Shown: one piece after another, positions 20,088 through 28,880 of the stretch | Position numbering within the stretch: the stretch's first letter is position 1 | Layout of the letters: each line of letters opens with the position of its first letter | DNA from: Priapulus caudatus | Lineage: Eukaryota; Priapulida; Priapulimorpha; Priapulimorphida; Priapulidae | DNA length: 29,505 nucleotides | Direction: 5' to 3' | NCBI RefSeq assembly: GCF_000485595.1 | Contig: NW_014577892.1 | Coordinates: 97,961-127,465, forward strand | Made by a program: the position numbers and the translations under genes | Notes under the pieces: generated by a model | Seen by the model: the letters and a program-made list of their open reading frames with translations, nothing else | What the model was told of the DNA's origin: nothing | Database searches by the model: none

Positions 20088-20247
20088 TACTCCCCACCAT
20101 TGGAGGAGGCTACTCACTCCAATCAAAATGCGAGCTAATTAGACTGAAATATATAACGCACCAAACTCCTTAAGCATACAATAACATTTGGCTTGTTTCA
20201 TAACTTGTCAAGTTTTAACATTACAAATTAGGCACTATTCATGTAAA

Positions 20248-21392
20248 TCAAAGATATAGTCTGACAGGTGGTTTTACACTGCGACCACTTCTGGACATTT
20301 GAGGCACAGAATGTTCAGTACATTTCAACTTGCAAGAATTACACTGCATTATTGGTGACTTTAGTTTTGACAGATTTGAGACCAGCTTTCTGACTGATAT
20401 CAAATGACCCACTAGGCGCATTCTCAGAATCCTCATTTACATAAGAGTAACACATTTATAAATCATGTAACCTTTGCACTGACCTAGTAATTACCCCTTT
20501 GGCAGTTTTAACTTTGACACTTCTGATTAGTCCGTCCTTACCAGGAAACACCTCGACAATAATTCCAAGAGGCCATGATAATCGAGGAATGTGGTCCTCC
20601 CTAACAAGAACTACAGAACCCTTCTTGAGAGCACACTGAGGCACAAATCTCTTGACAGCAGGGGGAAGATTTCTAAGATAGTTATCTGTCTATACATTCC
20701 AGAACCTATCAAGCTGGGCTTGACGAACAATTTCCCAGTTAATCCTGAGTTGATATGTCAGGAACCTGGAAATTGGCAATATCTGGCTGAAATCCACCAG
20801 GACGCCCAATCAAAAAATGAGAGGGGGTTAACGGTTGAGAAGCACCGGGCTCATCACCAACAAAAGTCAAGGGCCGAGTGTTAATACAAGTCTCTATTTC
20901 TGTGAGCGTGGTCTCCAGCTCAGAGCGTGTGAGACAACGAACACCAATGGTTTTCCTGAGCGCCGATTTTACTGACCTAACAAGTCGCTCCCACCAGCCT
21001 CTCCACCATGGAGACAGAGGAGCAATGAACTTCCATTGGGGAGACAGCGAGCCAAAATACTTCTGAACTTCTCGAGCAGCACTGGTGAAAGTCTTGGCGT
21101 TGTCTGAATAAAAGACAGCAGGAAGGCCACGCCTAGCAACAAACCTACGAATAGCCAGCAAACAATCAACGAGATTGAGAGATTCAGTAAGTTCTTGATG
21201 TACAATTCGTACAACAGCACACGTGAACAATAAGATGTACAGTTTCTTATTGGGTAGATCTACAGAGAATAATGGACCAGCATAATCTAACCCACTTATG
21301 GTAAATGGAGGGGCAGACTTGACTCTTAAACCAAGTAAGGGGCAACAGACTGAAGACAAGCCTTCGAGTCCTGTCTGCGGCAAGAAACACAT
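20248..21392 (-). pseudogene. BEL/Pao (second) integrase and C-terminal domain
   Basis: The frame 21392-20739 carries the integrase core: Asp in ISGLDYAGPL, Asp in VFYSDNAKTFTSA and Glu in WWRGWWERLVRSVKSALRK. It is followed by INTRPLTFV and LTPSHFLIGR. The DUF5641-type domain lies at 20644-20456 with GSVVLVREDHIPRLSWPLG and DGLIRSVKVKTAKG, ending RSVQRLHDL and a stop. Beyond it, in other frames, come remnants of the C-terminal tail, including GRSVKPPVRLYL up to 20248. Frame changes lie near 21340 (from the zinc-binding region), near 20740-20650, and after 20456. The D,D,E residues are all present. Confidence 0.88.
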
Positions 21393-22561
21393 TCCCTACA
21401 AACAGTTTTGGCTAATCTTCTTAGTCCAACAATCCAATAACAGTTCCTGAGTGTAGACACTACAGTAGCAACTCCAGCATGTTTCAAAACACTATGCTGA
21501 AAACGAACCAACAGTTTAGCTAGATGCCCTGAAGGGACAATAACAGGATGTTTATTCTCATAACTCAATTCTGAGAACTCCAAACGACCTTTAATTCTCA
21601 AGAATCCATTACTAGCTAGAAAAGGATCGAGCTTGAGAAGAGATGATCCCTTGTGCAGGGGTTTACCAAGCTTTAAAGCGTTTATCTCATCAGGATAAGC
21701 CACCTGTTGAACACTTGACAACAACCTACTCTTGGCTTGAGAAAACTCATCAAAGGAGAAATGTCCAGACACCTCGGCAGCATGACGTCGAGCATTATGA
21801 ACAAATCTCAGCACCCAAGCAACAACACGTATAGCCTTAGTCATTGTACCCCAACGATCAATCTCAAAGACTACAGGGGGTGGGGTGACAGACACGCATG
21901 AAACATATTCCCTCTCTGCCTGACTACAATCCTCACTAGCAGCAGAGTCATGAGAAGATTCATTCACAAGGGTTTGATTATCAGATAAACAATCAGGACC
22001 AGACAACCAAAGACTAGAGGAGACTAACTGCTGTGCAAATAGACCACTAGTGATGAGGTCTGCAGGATTATCCTTGCCAGGGCAGCGATACCAAATACTA
22101 GGGGGAGTCAGGGTCTGGATCTCCGACACCCGGTTACAAACAAAGGTTTTCCACCTGTGCGGGTCGCCCTTAATCCAAGATAAAGCGACCTGGGAATCGG
22201 TCCAACAGCTATAAGAAACCAATTCAGCAAGATGGAGCGCTGTCTTAACGAAGACCAACAATCGGGCACAATGAAAAGCCCCCAACAATTCTAAACGAGG
22301 CAATGTCACTTTCTTAATAGGCGCAACCTTAGCTTTCGCTACAACAAGAGACACATCAAAGGAACCAGTCTGTGTAGGGACTCGAACGTATACACAGGCA
22401 CCATACGCTATCTCAGGTGCGTCCCCAAAGGCATAGAGTTCAATCCCTTGCAGGGTTTTCCAGGGGTTACCAACTGAATAGCATCTGGGAATCTTCCAAG
22501 ATTTCAGATGGTCAATACCGGCAACCCACCTAGAAAACTGGTGTTGCATGCTATCAGGCAA
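21326..22561 (-). pseudogene. BEL/Pao (second) RNase H and integrase zinc-binding region
   Basis: A long open frame with the RT connection (RWVAGIDHLKSWKIPRCY) and RNase H: LYAFGDAPEIAYGACVYVR, LPRLELLGAFHCARLL, CWTDSQVALSWIKGDPHRWK and YRCPGKDNPADLITSG. In the first block the usual Asp is kept in FGDAPE. Then come SSLLKLDPFLASNGFLRIKG and the integrase zinc site, H in LKHAGVATVV and the Cys pair CRECVSC. The frame breaks at about 21335, just before the catalytic core. The short deletion-like join to the RT frame lies at 22561-22565. Confidence 0.9.
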
Positions 22562-22564
22562 ACA

Positions 22565-23500
22565 TCATCCCACTGGACTCCTCCACATTTCCTGAAACAG
22601 TATCTTTGCAGACATGATAAACGGACTCAGGAAACCTAATGGGTCGAAAGGTCTGGCAATAAGACTGAGAACAGCACGCTTGGTGGCAACTACATCGGAT
22701 GATGCATCAACAACGAGACCATCATAGGAGAAAGAATCAAGCATGGAAGACCACTGCATACCTAACACCTTGACTGAGTCAAGGGCTGCTGCCAAACTGT
22801 CCTCACTAAATTTATCTGTCAGAGCCTTGCTGTTCGAGTTCCACTTAGCTAGCTGCATGTTAGCCTTATCCATAACTGAACAAGCTTCATCAAACAGAAC
22901 ACATGCTTCACCAACACCATCTGCGCCTGATAACAGGTCATCTACATATAAATTCTCTCTGAGTTCATCAACAGCTGGAGAAGAAGGGAGTCAATGTGAT
23001 GTCTAATTGCAGCGTTTAACAAGAATGGGCTACTTTTGTTTCCAAAAGGTAGACGAACAAACCGCATAGTTCGTACAGAGTCTGAACACTGCCTTAGTAA
23101 ACGATGGACATCTTGGTCCCCACGCTGGAAAGCAATCTGTAGGAAAGCTTTGGTGATATCCGCAGTCAATGCAACAGGCCAACGTCTAAACCGAATGAGA
23201 ATCTCAACAATGCTAGGAATAAGGGAGGGTCTCGTTTCAAGACAATCATTTAACGAGGTCCCATTATAACTAGCAGCTGATGCGTCGAATACAGGACGGA
23301 CCTTAGTGGACACACTACTCTCTCGCACTACCGGGCGGTGAGGTAGATAATAGGTTGGAAACCTACTGACAATCTCCGTGGAAGGAACTTCCTCAATGAT
23401 ACCTTTCATTTCATAACCAGCGAAAACAGAGTCATATTGAGACTTCAACTGAGGGTCCTTATCTAAGCGACGGTTAAGACTTTCAAGCCTCTTCCTTGCA
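22565..23500 (-). pseudogene. BEL/Pao (second) reverse transcriptase
   Basis: The upper frame has the fingers and palm: SRFPTYYLPHRPVVRE, STKVRPVFDASAAS, VALTADITKAFLQIAF and MRFVRLPFGNKSSPFLLNAA. A frameshift at about 22975 precedes the catalytic loop, which is read in another frame as ENLYVDDLLSGADG (near 22925-22955), so the Asp pair itself is intact. The lower part (22873-22565) is the thumb, with MDKANMQLAKWNSNS, VLGMQWSS and ARPFDPLGFLSPFIMSAKIL. A stretch of weak similarity and stops lies at 23450-23545 between the protease region and the RT. Confidence 0.88.
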
Positions 23501-23544
23501 AGACCTTCGTTCTTGACAAGACTACCTTTGGCTTTCTCTGATTT

Positions 23545-24513
23545 CTAAGGCAGTGACACCTGATACCTGCCATCCACAAACTCGACAGATTCAGAAAAGG
23601 ACCTTAGTACAGGGTCAGGATGGACAGCCTGCGATATGGCGGCCTCATTGGAACTAATCCCCACAGCCTCTAACTCCCAGAAACTACAAACTACAGAATC
23701 AGGAAGCCTTTCCAAACACAACAACTGGGGCGAAACAGCGCTAGTGGTGGAAGGGTTGTCCCATGAACCAGACAATATCCATCCAAACAGCGACTCTTGT
23801 GCCACTAAACCCTCAACACTCTGTACACTACCAGGTATCATAAACCTCCAAAAAGCATCAAGTCCCACTAAAATGTCCACTGTAATCTGTCTACTGTCCT
23901 CATAACAGTCAGCAAATTGAACAGAATCAAAGGCACTCAACAGTTGACTAGGTACCCAAGGTCGGACTAAAGGGGCACAAATGGTAGGGATCTGTACTGC
24001 CAACAATGAGTGACCCATCCCTCTACTATCCCTTAGTTTAACCTCATACACACTAGACAGTTTATTGCTTGGTGATTTACCACCTCCAAAGGCAGAATAC
24101 ACAATAGGCTCAGCTGCGACTCACTTGGGCTTTATTTTCTTCACAAGATTACTTGATACAAATGATCTATCTCACCCAGAATCAAATAACAATGTAGCTT
24201 CAACACAATTGCCAGATTCCCCACACACTGTAACTTTGGCTGTTTGCAATACACAGCAAGTTTGAGTCGAATCATGTCTACTAGCAGCCACCCCAACATG
24301 AACATGTGATACATCAGACGTCACAGTGTTTGGAGAATCGCTAGCGTTACCCGCATTACCACTAACGTTGGTAAACATAGTGGCAGGAGCACCATTACTA
24401 GTGTTAACATTAGGACCAAATTTAACTTTCCTGCGACAAGTTAATACATTATGTTGTCCTTTACATTTAGTAGAAATAGTTGTACACTCTCTCGAATAAT
24501 GGCCTTTGCTTAC
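23545..24513 (-). pseudogene. BEL/Pao (second) gag end, zinc knuckle and protease
   Basis: From the right, a damaged zinc knuckle reads SKGHYSREC followed by TKCKGQHNVLTC. Its first two Cys are missing because similarity begins inside it at about 24513. A linker leads to the protease active site ATLLFDSG (D-S-G). A TGA at 24172-24174 follows directly, and a second TGA sits at 24121-24123 in the same frame (after KKIKPK). The frame then continues as IVYSAFGGGKSP and VDILVGLDAFWRFMIPG to a stop at 23545. Two nonsense codons beside the active site inactivate the protease. Confidence 0.82.
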
Positions 24514-24767
24514 TACCAGATTACTGGGGGAAAACCATTTTGGATTTGAAGACCAATACAGAAATTATATACCCTTAGCGATAAGTGAGAGAGATAACCA
24601 AGAAAAAAGAGACCCAGTTAACGGAGTAGTGGGGTACAATAAAATGGATGGGCCTAAAAGATCGGTGGCCGTCGCCTTGAAAAGCGAAATATATCTACCA
24701 TCACAATCATGCACAAAATCCCTCCGGAAGGCCAAGGCCATCTCCTCGGCCTGCCTGCAAGTTTTCT
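24514..24767 (-). other. Unrecognised stretch with a 66-codon minus-strand frame
   Basis: Immediately beyond the BEL/Pao truncation a minus-strand frame is open from 24765 to a TAA at 24565-24567. It reads, in part, CRQAEEMALAFRRDFVHDCD, GRYISLFKATATDLLGPS and LTGSLFSWLSLS. Codon use is balanced and the sequence is GC-richer than its right flank. It is not a BEL/Pao gag block I know. It may be an exon or a piece of another repeat. A plus-strand frame at 24506-24787 covers the same bases. Confidence 0.3.
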
Positions 24768-25107
24768 ACACTATTGATGGCCCCTGAAATAATTATCAGA
24801 ATCAAATCACTTTCAATCTTAAATATTCAATATAATCAATATTTAATAGATGAAAAAGTAATAATTACTCAAATAGAATTTTTAATTAACTATAACAAAG
24901 AACAAAAACAACATTTACAAATATTGGACATTTGCCAGAAAAGAAAAGAAAATGTCGAACAATGAACAATTAACAATGAATAATAAATAGTTCTGAACAA
25001 TAAATGATTTCAGTGAGGTAACCTTTTGATTATAGTCACTTATTGGTCAATATAAAATAACTTTGCTTGTAGCAAGGAGTCATATAGACTCCTTATTTTG
25101 TATCGGT
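24768..25107. other. A+T-rich non-coding stretch
   Basis: No supported gene. A hairpin with 8-bp perfect arms (AAGGAGTC / GACTCCTT, loop ATATA) is at 25074-25094, just past the stop of the trihelix gene. Confidence 0.5.
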
Positions 25108-25814
25108 TTAGTTCTTCAATGATCGTTCGAATAAATCAAGGAACCTGTCAACTCTCTGCATTTTATCAGAATGCATTTTCTTTGCATCTGAAGCCATTTC
25201 CATCCCAACATCCTTCATCTCGGTCATGACCAGAAGTTGTTGATTGCGAATACCACTTGATGATCGTCGCGAAACTTTAGGGGTCTGCTCAGGAGACGAG
25301 GTGCTGCTCTGGTCAGTTTCCAAACCACTCCTATTTCTCCTTTTTTATTCGGGGTGAAAGCTTCATCAGTATCAGCCAATGAAGTGGATGAGCCAGCAAC
25401 ACTTGATGGAAGTGAAGTAGATGCACAAGTGAAACTGGGGCAGATATTAAAGGTAGATGTAGCATTGCCTTTTGACTTAGGATTAAGTGAATCAAAATTG
25501 AAAACTGGAATCGTTGATGCTCTGTCGCTAAATAGACTATCGAATTCGTCCATGTACTTAAACTCCTGCCTCTCAGCACCAGTTTTATTATTGTTGTCAG
25601 TGGTTTTTTTGTACTTCTTTTTCAGGGAATTCCACTTATTTATTAACTGAGACTGAGTAATACTTGCATCAGAGTTAAGTTTTACCATCTCCTCTCTAAT
25701 CGATTTCCAAAGTGTGATATTATTCTTTTCACCTTTAATGAACAATTTTTTCCTTGCTAATTGCAGATTTACGAGGGACTTTTCTTCTGCCACACTCCAG
25801 AAATGAGGTGCACA
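25108..25814 (-). pseudogene. Trihelix (Myb/SANT-like) DNA-binding protein, frameshifted
   Basis: The minus strand encodes CAPHFWSVAEEKSLVNLQLA, ITLWKSIREEMVKL, ITQSQLINKWNSLKKKYKKT and FKYMDEFDSLF, the three-helix Myb/SANT-like (trihelix) fold with its three spaced aromatic positions. A Ser/Thr-rich linker (STSLPSSVAGSSTSLADTDE) and a basic cluster beginning TPNKK follow. At a run of six T (plus strand, 25341-25346) the frame shifts by one, and the C-terminus continues in the next frame as QTPKVSRRSSSGIRNQQLLV and MQRVDRFLDLFERSLKN, a probable helix pair ending at 25108. Upstream the frame is closed by a TGA at 25815-25817. It is likely a nuclear DNA-binding protein, or the Myb-like partner of a PIF/Harbinger transposase. 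The shift lies in a homopolymer, so sequencing error is possible. Confidence 0.75.
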
Positions 25815-25851
25815 TCACTGGTCGAAATTAGATTCACCCGTATCCTTTCTT

Positions 25852-26387
25852 TCAACACCATTCAACTTGCCTCAAAATATCCTGTTGTTCCTTAGGATCT
25901 ACGAAAAAGAGAACAAATTCAGTTTATTCATTTTTTATTAAAGAGGAACACAATAATCCGTGTGAGATAATAGTTTTTGGACTCACTGTGGACTTTTATT
26001 ACTATTGATAAATCATACTAAAATAAACTTACCTATGTCAGGAGAATTTACCAATTTGGCCATGTTCTCATCCACACTTATTTGGTGAGTCTGTCCATCA
26101 TAATCGAACTGTAGTACTACGTCACCGCTGTAAAAGAAAGACAGAATTATTGATTTTTGTTTAATTGAATTGGATTTGAAATCATCGGCGTGATCGTGTG
26201 CTGGCCTACACAAATCACTTTTTATCTTGTATACCAGCGACGACTAATGTAACGTTTGGCATGTCAGTGTTGAAAGAAAACATTTCGAATCACTTAGAAA
26301 CAATTTAAATGTTCCTTATAGCAAAAGTAGGAGAAATATTAATCTTTTTTATATTGAAATTACCAACCTTCCACTAACGCCCGCCAT
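25852..26387 (-). CDS. Three-exon small gene or N-terminal module of the trihelix gene
   Basis: Exon 1 is 26387-26368 (ATG, MAGVSG, donor AG|GTTGGT). Exon 2 is 26127-26033 (acceptor TTTCTTTTACAG, donor ATAG|GTAAGT). Exon 3 is 25898-25852 (acceptor CTCTTTTTCGTAG, ending at TGA). The joined frame is 162 nt, 53 codons plus stop, with both junctions in phase. Exon 2 reads GDVVLQFDYDGQTHQISVDE, then NMAKLVNSPDI; exon 3 reads PKEQQDILRQVEWC. Introns are 240 and 134 bp. It is acidic and possibly a small beta-grasp-like module, but I recognise no family. In another frame exon 3 continues toward the trihelix domain (NGVERKDTGESNFDQ, then TGA, then CAPHFW). The original gene was therefore probably one protein, later broken by an indel and a nonsense change. 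Confidence 0.6.
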
Positions 26388-26635
26388 CTTGAAACCGAGC
26401 TCGACCAACCTCCGGAGATTGGTACAACTCGGTCGGACTACGGTTCGGACTAAATCACGTTCGGGTGCATCTAGTCCCGACATAGTCAAGAAATCGTGGC
26501 ACCCGAAGGCCGCCCAGGATAGATCTGCCCGGATGGCCTAGATTGGGCCGACATGGGGCCGACATGGGCTATATTGGTACAGGATGGCCCGGATCAGGCC
26601 GATATCGGGCCAATATAGATGGCTGGCTGGATAAG
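26388..26635. repeat. GGCC-rich imperfect repeats upstream of the small gene
   Basis: The interval holds the 5' side of the three-exon gene. From about 26528 to 26630 it has repeats built on GGGCCGACAT (exact at 26545-26554 and 26556-26565) and related GGGCCGATAT/GGCCCGGAT motifs. The composition is unlike the A+T-rich neighbours. The right edge coincides with loss of similarity in the transposase exon at about 26636, so it may be the end of a separate inserted repeat. Confidence 0.45.
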
Positions 26636-26698
26636 AAACAGAGCTTCTCAGTGTTCTCTGCAGGATATGGATGAGGCGCAGATTGCTTGGTTTCCTGC
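26636..26698 (-). pseudogene. P-element/THAP9-like transposase, exon with PHPYPAE block (truncated)
   Basis: Acceptor TCTAACAG|GCAGG at 26699-26700. In phase with the previous exon it reads QETKQSAPHPYPAENTEKLC then FLS. This corresponds to the family segment just before the conserved S-D-x-P-H-L-L-K-T block. The expected block is absent: sequence after FLS is the GGCC-rich repeat. The rest of the RNase H-like domain, including the last catalytic acidic residue, is lost. Confidence 0.65.
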
Positions 26699-26817
26699 CT
26701 GTTAGAGGTATAATTGACTGATAGAGAAACTGGTAATAGACTATAAAATGTAGTAAAATATCTATAACACTTGTTTAAATAGATTAGTTAAATAAGTTAG
26801 AAATAAATGTTAAGAAT

Positions 26818-26836
26818 TATATATATATATATATAT
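26818..26836. repeat. TA microsatellite
   Basis: 19 bases of alternating T and A within the intron between the last two transposase exons. Confidence 0.9.
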
Positions 26837-26908
26837 GTTCAATTTTTTGAAAATGAAGAATGTAATTTAGAAAATGCAATAAGCAATGATAATGCAATTT
26901 AAACAAAC

Positions 26909-27074
26909 CTGTTGCATCTAACACCAGCAGCAGTCCACATGTCTCTATTGCAGCCACTCATGTCACACACCACTGCCTTCACCTTAAAACCAATCGATGA
27001 TAACTGGCAAATGATGGATGAGGTTACTTGCTACAACTTCAGCCCCTTTACAGACTTGCCAGTGTAGTAGTATG
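26909..27074 (-). pseudogene. P-element/THAP9-like transposase, second catalytic exon
   Basis: Acceptor CTGTCATTTCAG|CATAC and donor AACAG|GTTTGT. Joined in phase to the exon above it reads AYYYTGKSVKGLKL, then TAG at 27031-27033, then QVTSSIICQLSSIGFKVKAV and VCDMSGCNRDMWTAAGVR. V-x-C-D-x-x-x-x-N-R carries the second catalytic Asp of the RNase H-like core of P-type transposases. The phase match with both neighbours is strong evidence of true exon structure. The TAG shows decay. Confidence 0.8.
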
Positions 27075-27386
27075 CTGAAATGACAGAAAATAAAATAACA
27101 CATTCTTGTACACAAAATTTTAACTTGCTCGAAAATAAACTTTATCCTTGAAATAATTAAGATGTTATATTTTATGAGATTTCAATAGAGCAAGTATATC
27201 ATGTACACCTCTAGCAGAAATTGAACATACCTGAAGGACAATTGCTATTAACGTAGTTAAACGTAACGACAACATGTGATTGGCATGACATATTGGGAAA
27301 AGTGTAATATGTGTGAACATTTGCATACATAAATCATGGTCAGATTTTAATAAAAGCCAGCTCTGCTACAATACTATCCCATTTAC

Positions 27387-27888
27387 CAACAACTTGCTTC
27401 CAACGTGTTGTAAGACCCTTCACCATGAAGCACATGACCTCAGATGCTAGCTCATCATTTGCGTTTATGGAAAATTCGTCAGCCACAAAGCCAAGGTATT
27501 GCTTTAGGGCAGGATCATACTCAAGGCACTTGCGGATCTCAACAGCATCAAGTGCTAGCACACAGTCACATTCTTGTGGCTCCATGGTAGAGGCTTTTTC
27601 CTCCAGCCAATACAGGACAGTCCTCTGAATGCCTGGCTGCATGTCAAAATGTGAGACCCTACTGCAAATGGAACGGTATGAAGGCAGTGGAAAATTCTGT
27701 TTTCTAAGAAACTCGTATCCTTTCACACCAATTGCACATCTAATCTGAAGGCTCTTTTTAATGGTATCTCTAGACCAGTTCATGCCAGGAGAACGTGGAG
27801 GCAGTTCTAGAGACTTTATCTGATCTTCGGTCAGAAATCTGTCTAGGTTTTTGTTGTTCTCATACAGTTTTTGCTGGAGATCACCAAC
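27387..27888 (-). pseudogene. P-element/THAP9-like transposase, main catalytic exon
   Basis: Acceptor ATTCTGTTTTAG|GTTGG; donor GTTGTTG|GTAAAT. The 502-nt exon is fully open. It starts with a coiled coil (VGDLQQKLYENNKNLDRFLT), then NWSRDTIKKSLQIRCAIGVK, GYEFLRKQNFPLPSYRSICS and DCVLALDAVEIRKCLEYDPA, ending VMCFMVKGLTTRWKQVV. This is the Tnp_P_element RNase H-like region of P elements and vertebrate THAP9. The first catalytic Asp is present in LALDAVEI, where relatives have D-E-M. These enzymes cut and paste DNA in the nucleus. A minor oddity is the Ala-Val in place of Glu-Met after the Asp. Confidence 0.88.
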
Positions 27889-28163
27889 CTAAAACAGAAT
27901 GACATGGCTGTAAAACTGTTTGTTGTACCATTGTTGAACTTGAAGTAATAGTTTAATGAACAGCTTCCAGTCTATCAACAGTTATTACTTTGAATTTCTG
28001 TTCCTAAGCATACACTGATTAAAGCACATTACACTGAACTCCCACTGAACTAAGTCTGATTTTGAGAGGTAAATTAAAATAAATAAATAAAAACAATTTG
28101 CCTACTATAGAAAATTCGAATTACACTATACAGTACATGTGGACAAAATTAATTAGTTGTTAT

Positions 28164-28377
28164 CTTTCTCTGCAGTCTACGTTTTTCTAACAGCAGGTCA
28201 CGACACTTTTTTTCCACACAGTACAATTAGCACAAGACTGTTCCTCTACAGAGTCGAAGTCACGATCAAATATTCCCTCGTCTTCTACTTGAACTGGTTC
28301 CTGATAATCCAGTTTCTGCACCTTGCTGTAGCAGTGGTCAGCAGCAGCAGGAGCTATACAACTTTGTTCACACATTT
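28164..28377 (-). pseudogene. P-element/THAP9-like transposase, linker and coiled-coil exon
   Basis: Acceptor TTCTTCTTGGCTTTTAG precedes the exon. The frame reads MCEQSCIAPAAADHCYSKVQ, KLDYQEPVQVEDEGIFDRDF and SVEEQSCANCTVWKK. At a run of seven T (plus strand 28207-28213) it shifts by one, after which CRDLLLEKRRLQRK, a leucine-rich coil, is read in the next frame. The exon should end after RLQRK at 28164, where phase 0 fits the next exon (VGDLQQ…), but the donor reads AT instead of GT (28162-28163). It links the DNA-binding THAP finger to the catalytic part and would mediate oligomerisation. Phase with the THAP exon is off by one, so a further indel or missing exon is likely. Confidence 0.65.
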
Positions 28378-28771
28378 CTAAAAGCCAAGAAGAAAAATAA
28401 TTACATTAACATTGTTTTCCTGATGATTTCTCAAGGCGTACGTGGTGGTGTTGATGAAGATATCTCAGTGCTATCATTTCTGCAACAGCCATTCTTATTT
28501 TTTGCTTGTCTTTAACCTGCATTCATGGCACCTAAAACCTTTATGTATGTCTTCCATCTACTATAGTAAGTATGTTTTATTTCAAGGCCTTGTGATGCAT
28601 TTTCCGTTGGGGTGTATGTAATTGTTGTCAAAATCATTTAATTACGAATACAGAAATATACTTTCTGAGACTGCATGCTCTTGATTACTGTGCATCCTGC
28701 CATTTTTATTGTATGTATGTATTGTTGTATGCCATTAAAAAAAATTATAATACGTAAGACAGTAAGTGCAT

Positions 28772-28780
28772 GTTTACCTC
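28772..28780. repeat. Target site duplication, left copy (splice-donor copy)
   Basis: GTTTACCTC, identical to 28875-28883. On the minus strand it reads GAG|GTAAAC, a good splice donor. Confidence 0.85.
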
Positions 28781-28874
28781 TAGACCGAATAATTCTGTCA
28801 CAGATAACGTTTTATATTTTGGATGCGTTATACTGGTATATAAAACATTATCTGGGACAGAATTATTTGGTCTA
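28781..28874. mobile_element. 94-bp MITE with 9-bp target duplication
   Basis: Arms 28781-28816 and 28839-28874 are inverted, starting TAGACC … GGTCTA, with one G:T pair and two mismatches in about 36 positions. The loop is short. GTTTACCTC flanks it exactly on both sides. Nine-base duplications are characteristic of Mutator-like (MULE) transposons, so this is best read as a MULE-type MITE. It sits in the first intron of the transposase pseudogene, touching the THAP exon's donor site. Its fold also resembles a microRNA precursor. Confidence 0.8.
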
Positions 28875-28880
28875 GTTTAC

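Larger units (their letters stand above)
19890..24513 (-). mobile_element. Second BEL/Pao element, 5'-truncated, minus strand
   Basis: Minus-strand frames encode, in order, the end of gag, protease, RT, RNase H, integrase and the pol C-terminal domain, then a polypurine tract and a likely 3' LTR. The sequence differs clearly from the element at 9415-16697 (for example YVDDLLSGAD against YVDDGLKSV), so it belongs to another lineage, probably Pao-like. Similarity stops abruptly at about 24513 inside a zinc knuckle. No 5' LTR, leader or capsid is found to the right, so the 5' part is missing. Several frameshifts and stops show it is inactive. Confidence 0.88.

Noticed and set aside
24774-24965. 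Plus-strand frame rich in Ile, Asn and Lys
   Set aside because: The composition is what A+T-rich non-coding DNA gives; no domain is visible.
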